A stretch of 64,000 nucleotides of DNA from Mesorhizobium sp. L-8-3. Its GTDB lineage: Bacteria > Pseudomonadota > Alphaproteobacteria > Rhizobiales > Rhizobiaceae. The stretch is from contig NZ_AP023262.1 of assembly GCF_016756615.1 (NCBI RefSeq), positions 4,341,501 through 4,405,500 on the forward strand, in the 5' to 3' direction. Positions within the stretch are counted from its first letter, which is position 1, and each line of letters starts with the position of its first letter. Of the stretch, positions 15,460-23,757 are shown piece after piece. Both the position numbers and the translations under genes were made by a program. The notes beneath the pieces are model-generated. The model was not told the DNA's origin. It made no database searches and worked only from the letters and a program-made list of their open reading frames with translations.

Positions 15460-15614
15460 CCCCTCTCTGTCCACCTGATATCTTCCCCACAAGGGGGGAG
15501 ACCGGCCGGCCGCTTGGATTTCGCCAATCGTCAACGTTGCAGGACGAGTGCCGTCATCGATGACAGCCAGTCTCCCCCCTTGTGGGGGAGATGTCCGGCA
15601 GGACAGAGAGGGGT
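15460..15614. repeat. Dispersed palindromic element (type B)
   Basis: CCCCTCTCTGTCC (15460-15472) is the reverse complement of GGACAGAGAGGGG (15601-15613). Internal arms CTTCCCCACAAGGGGGGAGA and TCTCCCCCCTTGTGGGGGAG also pair. The type A and type B elements fill most of the 560-base gap 15248-15807. No gene is seen there. Confidence 0.8.
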
Positions 15615-15807
15615 ATCTGGCCAAGACGTATCCGACTGAAATCAAAAGGCTTTCTGCCCTGCTTTCAGAGCATGGGCCCAGACCGGCATCGCCGAATCCC
15701 TTATCCGACTGAAGCAAAACGGATTTCAGCGCTGCTTTCATGGCAGGGGCCTCTCGCGACGATCGTGAGACCCGTCGGAAAGCGGAGCAGGGCTTCGACA
15801 AACCACC

Positions 15808-16665
15808 CTACCGCTCCTGCTTCAACGCGCTTTCGTGCCAGCGCCTGAGGATAAGATGCGAGACCAGGCTGAGCACGAGGAAGATCAGGATGCCGGTGAG
15901 CGAGATGAGGATCAGCGCGGCGAAGAGGCGCGGGGCGTTCAGCCGGTAGCCGGCCTCTATGATGCGCGAGGCAAGGCCCGACGACTGGCCGCTTGCGCCG
16001 GCGACGAACTCGGCCACCACGGCGCCGATCAGCGACAGGCCGCCGGCGATCTTCAGTCCGCCGAGGAAATAGGGCATGGCCGCGGGCAGGCGCAGCAGGC
16101 GCAGTTGCTGCCAGCGCGTCGCGCCGTTGAGCTGGAACAGGTCGCGCAGGTTGCGGTCGACCGAATTCAGGCCGAGCGTCGTGTTCGACAGGATCGGGAA
16201 GAAGGCGACGATCCAGGCGCACAGCAGCAGCTTGGCCGTCTGGTTGTCGACATAGATGTTGATCAGCGGAAAGATCGCCACGATGGGCGTGACCTGGAGC
16301 ACGACCGCGAAGGGGAAGAACGACATCTCCACCCATTTGGACTGCGCGAAAAGCACGGCCAGGCCGACGCCGCCGACGACCGCCAATGCGAGGCTGAGGA
16401 AGGTGATCTTCAGCGTGACGAGCAGCGACGAGAACAGCAGGGGGGCGTCGGTCCTGAGTGTCTGGAGCACCACGCCGGGGCGAGGCAGGATATATTGCGG
16501 GATCTCGTTCCAGACGCAGATGCGGTCCCACAGCCAGATCGCCACGATCATGATGACCAGCGGCAACAGCCAGCGGCCGACCCGCTCCAGCCGCGCGTTG
16601 CGGACGCGGCGCGCCTCCTCCGCGTCGAGCGCCTGCGGCCGCGCATTCTCTTCCAGAGCCGTCAT
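15808..16665 (-). CDS. NMT1-type ABC importer, permease
   Basis: The 285-residue protein (start 16665, overlapping the ATPase stop by four bases) has six hydrophobic spans and the BPD_transp_1 EAA-loop (DLFQLNGATRWQQLRLLRLP). It fits the SsuC/TauC/ThiX group of permeases for sulfonates, taurine, pyrimidines or riboflavin. A soluble extension of about 40 residues precedes the first membrane span. With its ATPase and binding protein it makes a complete importer. The upstream 212 codons of the same frame are a shadow of the ATPase gene. Confidence 0.88.
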   Translation of the reverse strand: MTALEENARPQALDAEEARRVRNARLERVGRWLLPLVIMIVAIWLWDRICVWNEIPQYILPRPGVVLQTLRTDAPLLFSSLLVTLKITFLSLALAVVGGVGLAVLFAQSKWVEMSFFPFAVVLQVTPIVAIFPLINIYVDNQTAKLLLCAWIVAFFPILSNTTLGLNSVDRNLRDLFQLNGATRWQQLRLLRLPAAMPYFLGGLKIAGGLSLIGAVVAEFVAGASGQSSGLASRIIEAGYRLNAPRLFAALILISLTGILIFLVLSLVSHLILRRWHESALKQER

Positions 16666-17468
16666 CGCCGCGTCCCCGCATCGATCGCTTCGGCCAGCAT
16701 GCCGGATGCCCGGCGGCAGAGCGCCGCATAGTCGGCCGACGTCCGGAAGGCTTCGCTCCGCGGATAGGGAGCCGTGACCGCAAGCTCCTTGTGGACGCGT
16801 CCGGGGCGGGCCGCCATCACAACGATGCGGTTCGACAAAAAGACGCTCTCGAACACGCTGTGGGTGACGAAGACCGCTGTGAAGCGCTCCTCCTGCCACA
16901 ATTCCAGGAGGTCGTCGTTCAGCTTGAAGCGGGTGATCTCGTCGAGCGCAGCGAAGGGCTCGTCCATCAGGAGGACCCGCGGCTTGGTGACCAGAGCGCG
17001 GGCGATCGAGACGCGCATCTTCATTCCGCCGGAGAGTTCGCGCGGCACGGCGTGCTCGAAGCCGGCGAGATGAACGCGCTCCAGCATCATCCGCACGGCA
17101 TGATCGGCCTGGCGGCGCGAGACGCCGCGCAGGCGGAGCGGCAGCCAGACATTGTCGAACACGCTCGCCCAGGGCAGCAGCGTCGGTTCCTGGAAGACGA
17201 AGCCCACGCGGTCGTCTCCCAAAATCTTGTGCCATTGAAGCGTGCCCGATGTGGGCATCGACAGGCCGGCGATGATGCGCAACGCCGTCGACTTGCCGCA
17301 ACCCGACGGTCCGACGAGGCTCAGGAAGTCGCCCTCCCGGATCGTAAGGTCGACATCGGCAAGGGCCTTCACGCCATTGGAGAAGGTCTTGCCGACGGCG
17401 CGCAGCAACAGCAGCGGCGCGCCGCTCTCGGTATCCGCCGCCATTGGCGATGCCTGCTCCTGAAGCAT
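16662..17468 (-). CDS. NMT1-type ABC importer, ATPase
   Basis: The 268-residue ATPase has Walker A (GPSGCGKST), Q-loop (VFQEPTLLPWASV), signature (LSGGMKMR), Walker B (VLLMDEPFAALDE) and the H-loop (VTHSV). The sequence around the Q-loop, with PTLLPW, is typical of SsuB/TauB/ThiZ-type ATPases. A start at MAADTESG, eight codons downstream, is equally possible. It lies 16 bases after the binding-protein gene and overlaps the permease by four bases, so the order binding protein-ATPase-permease is one operon. Confidence 0.9.
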   Translation of the reverse strand: MLQEQASPMAADTESGAPLLLLRAVGKTFSNGVKALADVDLTIREGDFLSLVGPSGCGKSTALRIIAGLSMPTSGTLQWHKILGDDRVGFVFQEPTLLPWASVFDNVWLPLRLRGVSRRQADHAVRMMLERVHLAGFEHAVPRELSGGMKMRVSIARALVTKPRVLLMDEPFAALDEITRFKLNDDLLELWQEERFTAVFVTHSVFESVFLSNRIVVMAARPGRVHKELAVTAPYPRSEAFRTSADYAALCRRASGMLAEAIDAGTRR

Positions 17469-17484
17469 TCCGGATTGGCCGGCC

Positions 17485-18489
17485 TTACTTCTTCAGCTCC
17501 AGCCCGACGCCCTTGTTCACGAACTCCAGCGTGTAGGCCTTCTTGATGTCGAGCCCTTCGGGAACGACCTTGGCCTTCACCATCGTGTCGTAGAAGCTCT
17601 TGATGTGCTCGTCGGTCATCGCGCCGATGCCGAGTTTTTCCGCATCGCCGGAATCGACGATGCCGAACTCTTTCATCTGCATGATCGAGAAGGCGATCTG
17701 CTCGTCGGTGATATCGGGATTGTCCTTCTTGATCATTTCGTTGGCGGCCTTGTTGTCGCCGTAGAGGTAGTTGTACCAGCCCTTGGCCGAGCCATCGACG
17801 AAGCACTTCACCACGTCAGGCCGCTCGTCGATCGTCTTCTGCATCGTCTCGATGGTGGTGGCATAGGTGCCGAAGCCGTAATCCGCGAGCAGGAAAATGT
17901 TCGGCTTGAAGCCGCCCTCTTTTTCGACGGCGAAAGGCTCCGACGTGACGTAGCCTTGCTGGATCGACTTCGGATTGGCGATGAAGGGTGCCGGGTTGTA
18001 GACGTAAGGAATGCGCTTGGCTGCATCGAAGCCGAAGTCAGTGATCATCCACTGGAAGAAGCTCTGGAATCCTTCATCGCCGATGATGAACTGTTCTGCG
18101 TTCTTCAGGTCCTCCCATTTGTCGAGGCCCTGGCCGGGGTGCGACATCACCACCTGGGGCTCCTTCTGGAACGAGGCGGCGACGATCCTCAGCGGAATGT
18201 TCTGCTGCACGGCGTCGAAGGCCTGCAGCAGGTTGCCGCCCATGTAGAAGTCGATCTTGCCGGCCATAAGCAGCGGTCGGCCGGTGACCTGGGGGCCGCC
18301 CTGCGTGATGGTGACGTCGAGGCCGCAGGCCGCATAGGTCCCGTCTGCCACGGCCTGATAGTAGCCGCCGTGCTCGGCCTGCGCGAACCAGTTGGTCATG
18401 TAGGTGACCTTTTCGGCGGCCGCCGCGCCGAAGGCCGACGCCGCCACCAACGCGGCCGTCGCGACGGAGATGCTGAAGTTCCTGTTCAT
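17485..18489 (-). CDS. NMT1/Thi5-like substrate-binding protein
   Basis: Start 18489 gives a signal peptide (MNRNFSISVATAALVAASAF, cleavage after GAAAA near residue 27). The 334-residue protein then shows the NMT1 pattern: VTYMTNWFAQAEHGGYYQAV, the variable loop and GGPQVTGRPLLMAGKIDFYM. The family binds hydroxymethylpyrimidine, riboflavin or related heterocycles. The neighbouring deaminase-like amidohydrolase would fit a pyrimidine- or creatinine-like ligand, but this is inference. No TPP motif was found in the 219 bases upstream, which hold only hairpin-prone sequence around 18640-18690. Confidence 0.88.
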   Translation of the reverse strand: MNRNFSISVATAALVAASAFGAAAAEKVTYMTNWFAQAEHGGYYQAVADGTYAACGLDVTITQGGPQVTGRPLLMAGKIDFYMGGNLLQAFDAVQQNIPLRIVAASFQKEPQVVMSHPGQGLDKWEDLKNAEQFIIGDEGFQSFFQWMITDFGFDAAKRIPYVYNPAPFIANPKSIQQGYVTSEPFAVEKEGGFKPNIFLLADYGFGTYATTIETMQKTIDERPDVVKCFVDGSAKGWYNYLYGDNKAANEMIKKDNPDITDEQIAFSIMQMKEFGIVDSGDAEKLGIGAMTDEHIKSFYDTMVKAKVVPEGLDIKKAYTLEFVNKGVGLELKK

Positions 18490-18708
18490 CGACACCACCT
18501 CTTGTTGCCCGTGCTCTTCGCCGGGTCCGACACTGGAGAACCAAGAAGCAAATCGCATGCCATCGGCTCGCACTCTTGGAACCGTCGGCCGGGCCGTCGG
18601 CGGGTGGTGTGGCCGGACGGGTCATGCCGCTGCCCGAAAAGCATCGTGCCCATTTTTTGGGCCGCTGTCCACAGCGGGCAGGCGCTGCGCACAACCACCT
18701 TCTGCGGA

Positions 18709-18945
18709 TCAGAGAATGGCTTGGGATAGCAGAAGGATTGCGCCCACAACCATCATGGCCAGGCCTGGCCAGTTCGTCCCCAGGCCGAGGAATCTCACCC
18801 CGCGCCGCGCCGGCTCGAGCGTGGGGCTTCGAGATTCCACCTGGGATGTCGTCGGATCGCTCATCCGGCCCCGCCAGATGCTCTGCCTGGCAAGATAGAG
18901 CAGGCCGGCAATCACAAGAAGCACGCCGAGCCATATGGTCAGCAT
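18709..18945 (-). CDS. Small two-TM membrane protein
   Basis: A 78-residue ORF starting at 18945 with GGAGGCAAGG before the ATG. Two hydrophobic spans, at residues 2-19 (LTIWLGVLLVIAGLLYLARQ) and 58-77 (NWPGLAMMVVGAILLLSQAI), flank a polar loop. No family is recognised. The strong ribosome binding site supports it as a real gene. It stands alone between the importer and the creatininase-family gene. Confidence 0.62.
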   Translation of the reverse strand: MLTIWLGVLLVIAGLLYLARQSIWRGRMSDPTTSQVESRSPTLEPARRGVRFLGLGTNWPGLAMMVVGAILLLSQAIL

Positions 18946-19080
18946 CCTTGCCTCCGGAACGCATCGATCTTGGCTGCTATCTAGTGTGGCAAGCGATGGC
19001 GGCAACGCGCCAGCGACCTTACAAAAGGCGCCGGTCTGAACTATGGACAACATAACGCTGGCAAATCAGGCGAGGCAGAG

Positions 19081-19884
19081 GTGACAGAGAACAGAAGACG
19101 GGTCTGGTGGGGCGATTTCCGGACGACCGAATATGCCTCGATCGATCCGGAGGCGACGATCGCGGTGCTGCCCGTCGCCGCGATCGAGCAGCACGGGCCG
19201 CATCTGCCGGTTTCGACCGACACCACGATCATGAACGGCATGCTCGAAACGGTCATTGCGCGGCTGCCCGACGATCTCGACGTCCGCATCCTGCCGGTAC
19301 AGGCGGTCGGAAAGTCCAACGAGCATCTCCATGCCGCCGGCACGCTTACCCTGCCGGCGACGACGTTGATCGATGCCTGGACCGAGCTTGGCGTCTCGAT
19401 CGCGCGCGCCGGTCTGCGCAAGCTGGTCGTGGTCAATTCGCATGGCGGTAACGAGGAGATCATGGGCATCGTCACGCGCGAGTTGCGCGTGCGCTTTTCC
19501 ATGATGGCGGTGAAGACGAGCTGGCAGCGCTTCGGCCGGCCGGCCGGCATGTATCCCGAGCTGGAGGATCGCCACGGCATTCACGGCGGGGACGTCGAAA
19601 CCTCGCTGATGCTGCATTTCCGGCCCGATCTCGTCGACATGACCAAGGCCGAGAATTTCATTTCGGGTGTGGCGCGCGCCGAACAGGACTTCGAGCTTCT
19701 GCGCCATACCGGTACCCACGCCTTCGCCTGGATCGCGTCCGATCTCAACCCGCATGGCGTGGTCGGCGATGCTTCGGTCGCGACCGCCGAGAAGGGCAGG
19801 CTGACGGCGGAGTTCCAGGCCGACGGTTTCATCCGGCTGCTCAGGGACATCCGCAAGGCCAGCCTGGCGGATTATCTCGCATAG
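19081..19884 (+). CDS. Creatininase family amidase
   Basis: The 267-residue metalloenzyme starts at GTG 19081, with GAGGCAGAG ahead; the only nearby ATG is out of frame. Motifs of the creatininase superfamily are present: AAIEQHGPHLPVSTDT (metal-binding E and H, and D), VVNSHGGNEEI (HGGN), and DVETSLML with E as ligand. Members hydrolyse cyclic amides such as creatinine, or formamidopyrimidines in riboflavin/F420 pathways. The neighbours, two dimethylglycine-dehydrogenase-like proteins and an aminotransferase, favour a methylated-amine route. It is convergent with the next gene, with only three bases between the ends. Confidence 0.87.
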   Translation: MTENRRRVWWGDFRTTEYASIDPEATIAVLPVAAIEQHGPHLPVSTDTTIMNGMLETVIARLPDDLDVRILPVQAVGKSNEHLHAAGTLTLPATTLIDAWTELGVSIARAGLRKLVVVNSHGGNEEIMGIVTRELRVRFSMMAVKTSWQRFGRPAGMYPELEDRHGIHGGDVETSLMLHFRPDLVDMTKAENFISGVARAEQDFELLRHTGTHAFAWIASDLNPHGVVGDASVATAEKGRLTAEFQADGFIRLLRDIRKASLADYLA

Positions 19885-19887
19885 AGG

Positions 19888-22332
19888 CTACATACGCACG
19901 CGTTCGGCCTTCGGATCGTAAAGCGGCTTGAGTGCGGCTTCGGCGGCGAAGCGCTCGCCGGCGATTTCGATCTCGTAGGACGACGCGAGCACATCCGCCT
20001 CGCTCTCACCGGCGCAGGGCACATAACCGAGCCCGATGGCGCCGCCGAGATGGTGGCCGTAATTGCCCGATGTGATCGTGCCGACGATCCTGCCGTCGCG
20101 CACGATCGCCTCGTTGTGGAAGAGCAGGGGCTCGCGATCGGCGAGGCGGAACTGGACGAGCCGGCGGGAAAGCCCTGCCTCTTTTTTCCGCAGCACCGCG
20201 TCGCGGCCGATGAAGTCGCCCTTGGATGGCTTCACGGCAAAGCCGAGGCCGGCTTCCAGGACATGGTCCTCGTCGGTGATGTCGTGTCCGAAATGGCGGA
20301 ACGCCTTTTCGATGCGGCAGGAGTCCAGCGTGTGCAGGCCGCAGAGTCTCAGCCCCGTCCCGGCGCCGGCGTCCTCGATCGCCTCGAAGACATGGGCCGC
20401 CTGGTCGGTCGGCACATAGAGCTCCCAGCCCAGTTCGCCGACATAGGTGACGCGGTGGGCCCGGGCCAGCCCCATCCCGATCTCGACTTCCTGAAACGTT
20501 CCGAACGGATTGTTCTCATTGGAGAAATCGTTCGGGCTCACCTTTTGAATCAAGCCGCGCGACCGCGGCCCCATCAGGCAAAGAACGCTTTCGGCAGCCG
20601 TCACGTCGGTGACCACGACGAATTCGTCGCCGAGATGCCGGCGCAGCCAGGCGAGGTCGCGCTGGAGCGTCGCCCCGGGCACCACCAGCAGGAAGGCGGT
20701 ATCCGAAAGCCGGGCGACGGTGAGGTCGCTTTCGATGCCGCCTTTGGCGTTGAGCATCTGGGTGTAGACGATGCGCCCGGGAGCGACATCCACATCGTTG
20801 GCGCAGAGCTTCTGCAGGAACGCCGCCGCATCGCGGCCTTCCACCCGGATCTTGCCGAAGGAGGTCATGTCGAAGAGGCCGACGCCGTTGCGGACGGCGA
20901 GGTGCTCGTCTCGCTGGTTGTCGAACCAGTTCTGGCGTTTCCAGGAATAGCGGTATTCCCGCTCCTGTCCGTCGCGGGCGAACCAGTTGGCGCGCTCCCA
21001 GCCGGCAACCTCGCCGAAGACGGCGCCGCGCGCCTTGAGGTGCTCATGCAGGGGCGAGCGCCGCACGCCGCGCGAGGTCACGACCTGGCGGTAGGGGAAG
21101 TGGTCGGCATAGAGAAGGCCGAGCGTCTCGGAGACGCGCTCCTTCAGGTAGCGGCGGTTCTTCTGGAAGGGCTGGGCGCGGCGGATATCCACCTCCCAGA
21201 GGTCGAAGGGCGCTTCGCCGTCGTTTATCCATTGCGCCAGCGCCATGCCGGCGCCGCCCGACGAGACGATGCCGATCGAATTGTAGCCGGCCGCGACCCA
21301 GTAGCCGCCGAGTTCGGGCGCCTCGCCGAGATAATAGCGGTCGTCCGGCGTGAAGCTCTCCGGGCCGTTGAAGAATGTGTGGATGCCGGCCGTGCCGAGC
21401 ATGGGCATGCGATTGACGCCCTTTTCCAGGATCGGCTCGAAATGCGCGAAATCCTCCGGCAACTGGTCGAAACAGAAGTCCTCCGGGATGCCGGCCATGC
21501 CCCAGGGTTTGGCGACCGGCTCGAAGGCGCCGAGCATCATCTTGCCGGCGTCCTCCTTGTAGTAGGCGCATTCGTCGGGCACACGCAGCACCGGCAGCCG
21601 GCTGAGGCCGGGGATCGGCTCGGTGACCAGATAGAAATGCTCGCAAGCGTGCAGCGGCACGGTCACGCCGCTCGAGGCGGCCAGCTCGCGTGCCCACATG
21701 CCGGCACAGTTGACGACGATGTCGCTGTCGATCGTCCCCCGTTCCTCTTCCTTCTCCCAGGACACCCCGGTGACGCGTCCCCTGGCGGCGTGGATCTTCG
21801 TCACTTTCACATTCTCGACGATGCGGGCGCCTCGCTGCCGGGCGCCCCTGGCGAGCGCCATGGCGATGTTGGCGGGATCGCATTGGCCGTCGAGCGGCAG
21901 ATGCACGGCGCCGACGACGTCGGAGGTGTTGAGATGCGGATACATCTGCTTCACCTCGGCCGGCGAGATCTCGCGCACGTCGACGTCGAAGGCGCGCGCC
22001 AGCGAGGCTTGCCGGTAGATCTCGTGCTTGCGCTCTTCCGTCAGCGCCACGGTGATCGAGCCGACCTGGCGCATGCCGGTGGCGACGCCGGTCTCGGCTT
22101 CAAGCTTCACATAGAGGTCGGCGGAGTATTTCGCGAGCCGCGTCATGTTCTGGGAGGCGCGCAACTGGCCGATCAGCCCGGCGGCGTGCCAGGTCGTGCC
22201 CGACGTGAGTTGCTTGCGCTCGAGCAGCACGATGTCGCTCCAGCCGAGCTTCGCCAGGTGATAGGCGACCGAACAGCCCGAAACGCCGCCGCCGATGACG
22301 ACGGCGCGCGCCTTGGCGGGTAGCAAACTCAT
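19888..22332 (-). CDS. Dimethylglycine/sarcosine dehydrogenase-like flavoprotein A
   Basis: The 814-residue protein has an N-terminal DAO-type FAD domain (VVIGGGVSGCSVAYHLAKLG) with the WHAAG motif that in dimethylglycine dehydrogenase contains the histidine covalently bound to FAD. An FAO_M linker and a GCV_T/aminomethyl-transferase half follow (from about residue 430, GGIESDLTVARL, MGPRSRG, GELGWELYVP). The fold transfers methyl groups from N-methyl amino acids to tetrahydrofolate. Start 22332 overlaps the aminotransferase stop in ATGA. The substrate is not known. Confidence 0.9.
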   Translation of the reverse strand: MSLLPAKARAVVIGGGVSGCSVAYHLAKLGWSDIVLLERKQLTSGTTWHAAGLIGQLRASQNMTRLAKYSADLYVKLEAETGVATGMRQVGSITVALTEERKHEIYRQASLARAFDVDVREISPAEVKQMYPHLNTSDVVGAVHLPLDGQCDPANIAMALARGARQRGARIVENVKVTKIHAARGRVTGVSWEKEEERGTIDSDIVVNCAGMWARELAASSGVTVPLHACEHFYLVTEPIPGLSRLPVLRVPDECAYYKEDAGKMMLGAFEPVAKPWGMAGIPEDFCFDQLPEDFAHFEPILEKGVNRMPMLGTAGIHTFFNGPESFTPDDRYYLGEAPELGGYWVAAGYNSIGIVSSGGAGMALAQWINDGEAPFDLWEVDIRRAQPFQKNRRYLKERVSETLGLLYADHFPYRQVVTSRGVRRSPLHEHLKARGAVFGEVAGWERANWFARDGQEREYRYSWKRQNWFDNQRDEHLAVRNGVGLFDMTSFGKIRVEGRDAAAFLQKLCANDVDVAPGRIVYTQMLNAKGGIESDLTVARLSDTAFLLVVPGATLQRDLAWLRRHLGDEFVVVTDVTAAESVLCLMGPRSRGLIQKVSPNDFSNENNPFGTFQEVEIGMGLARAHRVTYVGELGWELYVPTDQAAHVFEAIEDAGAGTGLRLCGLHTLDSCRIEKAFRHFGHDITDEDHVLEAGLGFAVKPSKGDFIGRDAVLRKKEAGLSRRLVQFRLADREPLLFHNEAIVRDGRIVGTITSGNYGHHLGGAIGLGYVPCAGESEADVLASSYEIEIAGERFAAEAALKPLYDPKAERVRM

Positions 22333-23510
22333 GCGGCCTTGCTCCTGTATTGCGAAACGAAGCGGCGCAGACGCGTCACGGCTTCCTCGAGTATGGCGTC
22401 GGGCTGGCAGAGGCTGAGGCGGATATGGCCGGCCGCCGCCTCGCCGAAGCTGGCGCCGGGCATGACGCTGACCTTCTCCGCGTCCAGCAGGGCGAAGGCG
22501 AATTTCTCGCAGTCGGGTTCGATCGCGCGGATGTCGAGCATGACATACATGCCCCCTTCGGAGCCGCGCACCACGACGTCGTTCATGCCCAGGATCGCAT
22601 CGAGCAGGATCAGTCGGCGCGCGGCATAACGCTCCGCGATCTCCCTGACGCCGTATTCCTTCTCCAGCGCCTCGGCCGCGGCGTGGGAGACGAAGTCGGT
22701 GAGGCCGTAGGTCGTGACGAGATTGAGGTCGATCAGTTGCCGGATCACGTCCTTCGGCGCGGTCAGCCAGCCGATGCGCCAGCCGGTCATGCCGTGGCTC
22801 TTCGACATGGAGTTGATGACCAGTGTGCGCTCGGCCATGCCGGGCAGGGCGCGCGGCGAGACATGCTCGCCGCTGCCCAGCGTCCAATAGACCTCGTCCG
22901 ACAGAAGCCAGAGGTCGCGCTCGCGGCAGAGAGCTGCGATGTCCTCCAGCGATGCTTTCGAATAGACGGCGCCGGTCGGGTTGTTGGGCGTATTGATCAG
23001 GATCGCGCGGCTATCGGGCCGGAGCGCCCGTTCGATCGCGGCGGCATCGGGCTGGAAGCCGTCTTCGGCGCGCGTCTCGACAACGGTGTAGCCCGCGCCG
23101 GCGGCACGGAACGTGCCGGGATAGGTCGCGTAGTAGGGCGCGACCACGATGGCGTGGTCGCCGGGATCGAGCACGGCCTGTACCGCGGCGTAGAGGGCGG
23201 CCTGACCGCCCGGCGTGGCGATGACCTCGGCTGGCGTGGTCGCGACCCCGGTGGCTTGGGTCGAAACCTTGGCCATGGCCACGCGCAGCTCGGGTATTCC
23301 GGGAAGCTGCGTATAGTGATGGAAGCCACCATGCAGGGCGCTCACACACGCCTCGACGGTCTCTTGCGGCGTCGAGAAATCATGGTCGCCGACCGACAGC
23401 ATGATGATGTCCTCGCCGGCATGCCTGCGCGTCATGGCAGTGAAATGCACTTCCCATCCGTCCTTGCCGGAAGGAATGATGCCGGTGATGCGGGAGGAGA
23501 GGCGAGGCAT
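22329..23510 (-). CDS. PLP-dependent aminotransferase, class I/II
   Basis: The 393-residue protein has the fold-type I landmarks: PGGQAALYAAVQAVLDPGD, NTPNNPTGAVYSK (N177), SDEVYW (D205, PLP-nitrogen contact), NSMSKSHGMTGWRIGW (K237 forming the Schiff base, R245) and a C-terminal R in IRLSLCQPD. It converts an amino acid to a keto acid. Its stop is embedded in the next gene's ATG, so it is co-translated with a dehydrogenase-like flavoprotein. It may remove the amino group from the product of N-demethylation. The substrate is unknown. Confidence 0.88.
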   Translation of the reverse strand: MPRLSSRITGIIPSGKDGWEVHFTAMTRRHAGEDIIMLSVGDHDFSTPQETVEACVSALHGGFHHYTQLPGIPELRVAMAKVSTQATGVATTPAEVIATPGGQAALYAAVQAVLDPGDHAIVVAPYYATYPGTFRAAGAGYTVVETRAEDGFQPDAAAIERALRPDSRAILINTPNNPTGAVYSKASLEDIAALCRERDLWLLSDEVYWTLGSGEHVSPRALPGMAERTLVINSMSKSHGMTGWRIGWLTAPKDVIRQLIDLNLVTTYGLTDFVSHAAAEALEKEYGVREIAERYAARRLILLDAILGMNDVVVRGSEGGMYVMLDIRAIEPDCEKFAFALLDAEKVSVMPGASFGEAAAGHIRLSLCQPDAILEEAVTRLRRFVSQYRSKAA

Positions 23511-23550
23511 GTTGATGTTCCTGATGGGTGGAGTTCGTGGGCGGCGGCTT

Positions 23551-23736
23551 ACCCCTCATCCGACCTCGCCCTTGCGGGCGAGGCCACCTTCTCCCACAAG
23601 GGGAGAAGGCTGGAGCCCAGCTTAGCCGCCGCTGCAAGTCGCCAGTATTTGTGATTGACCGAGACGTTGCCGCCGGCGTTCCCTTCTCCCCTTGTGGGAG
23701 AAGGTGGCCGCGCGCAAGCGCGGTCGGATGAGGGGT
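23551..23736. repeat. Dispersed palindromic element (type C, 186 bp)
   Basis: ACCCCTCATCCGACCTCGC...CTTCTCCC and its inverted partner CTTCTCCCCTTGTGGGAGAAGG...GGATGAGGGGT flank a 70-base non-conserved centre. The same element, in the same orientation, lies at 37603-37782. It is a REP/BIME-like mobile repeat without a coding capacity that I can support. Confidence 0.88.
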
Positions 23737-23757
23737 GCTCCAGCGCGCGACAACATC

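Noticed and set aside
20050..22323. 757-codon plus-strand ORF opposite the dehydrogenase gene
   Set aside because: Shadow ORF of the GC-rich flavoprotein gene; composition is typical of antisense frames and no domain is seen.
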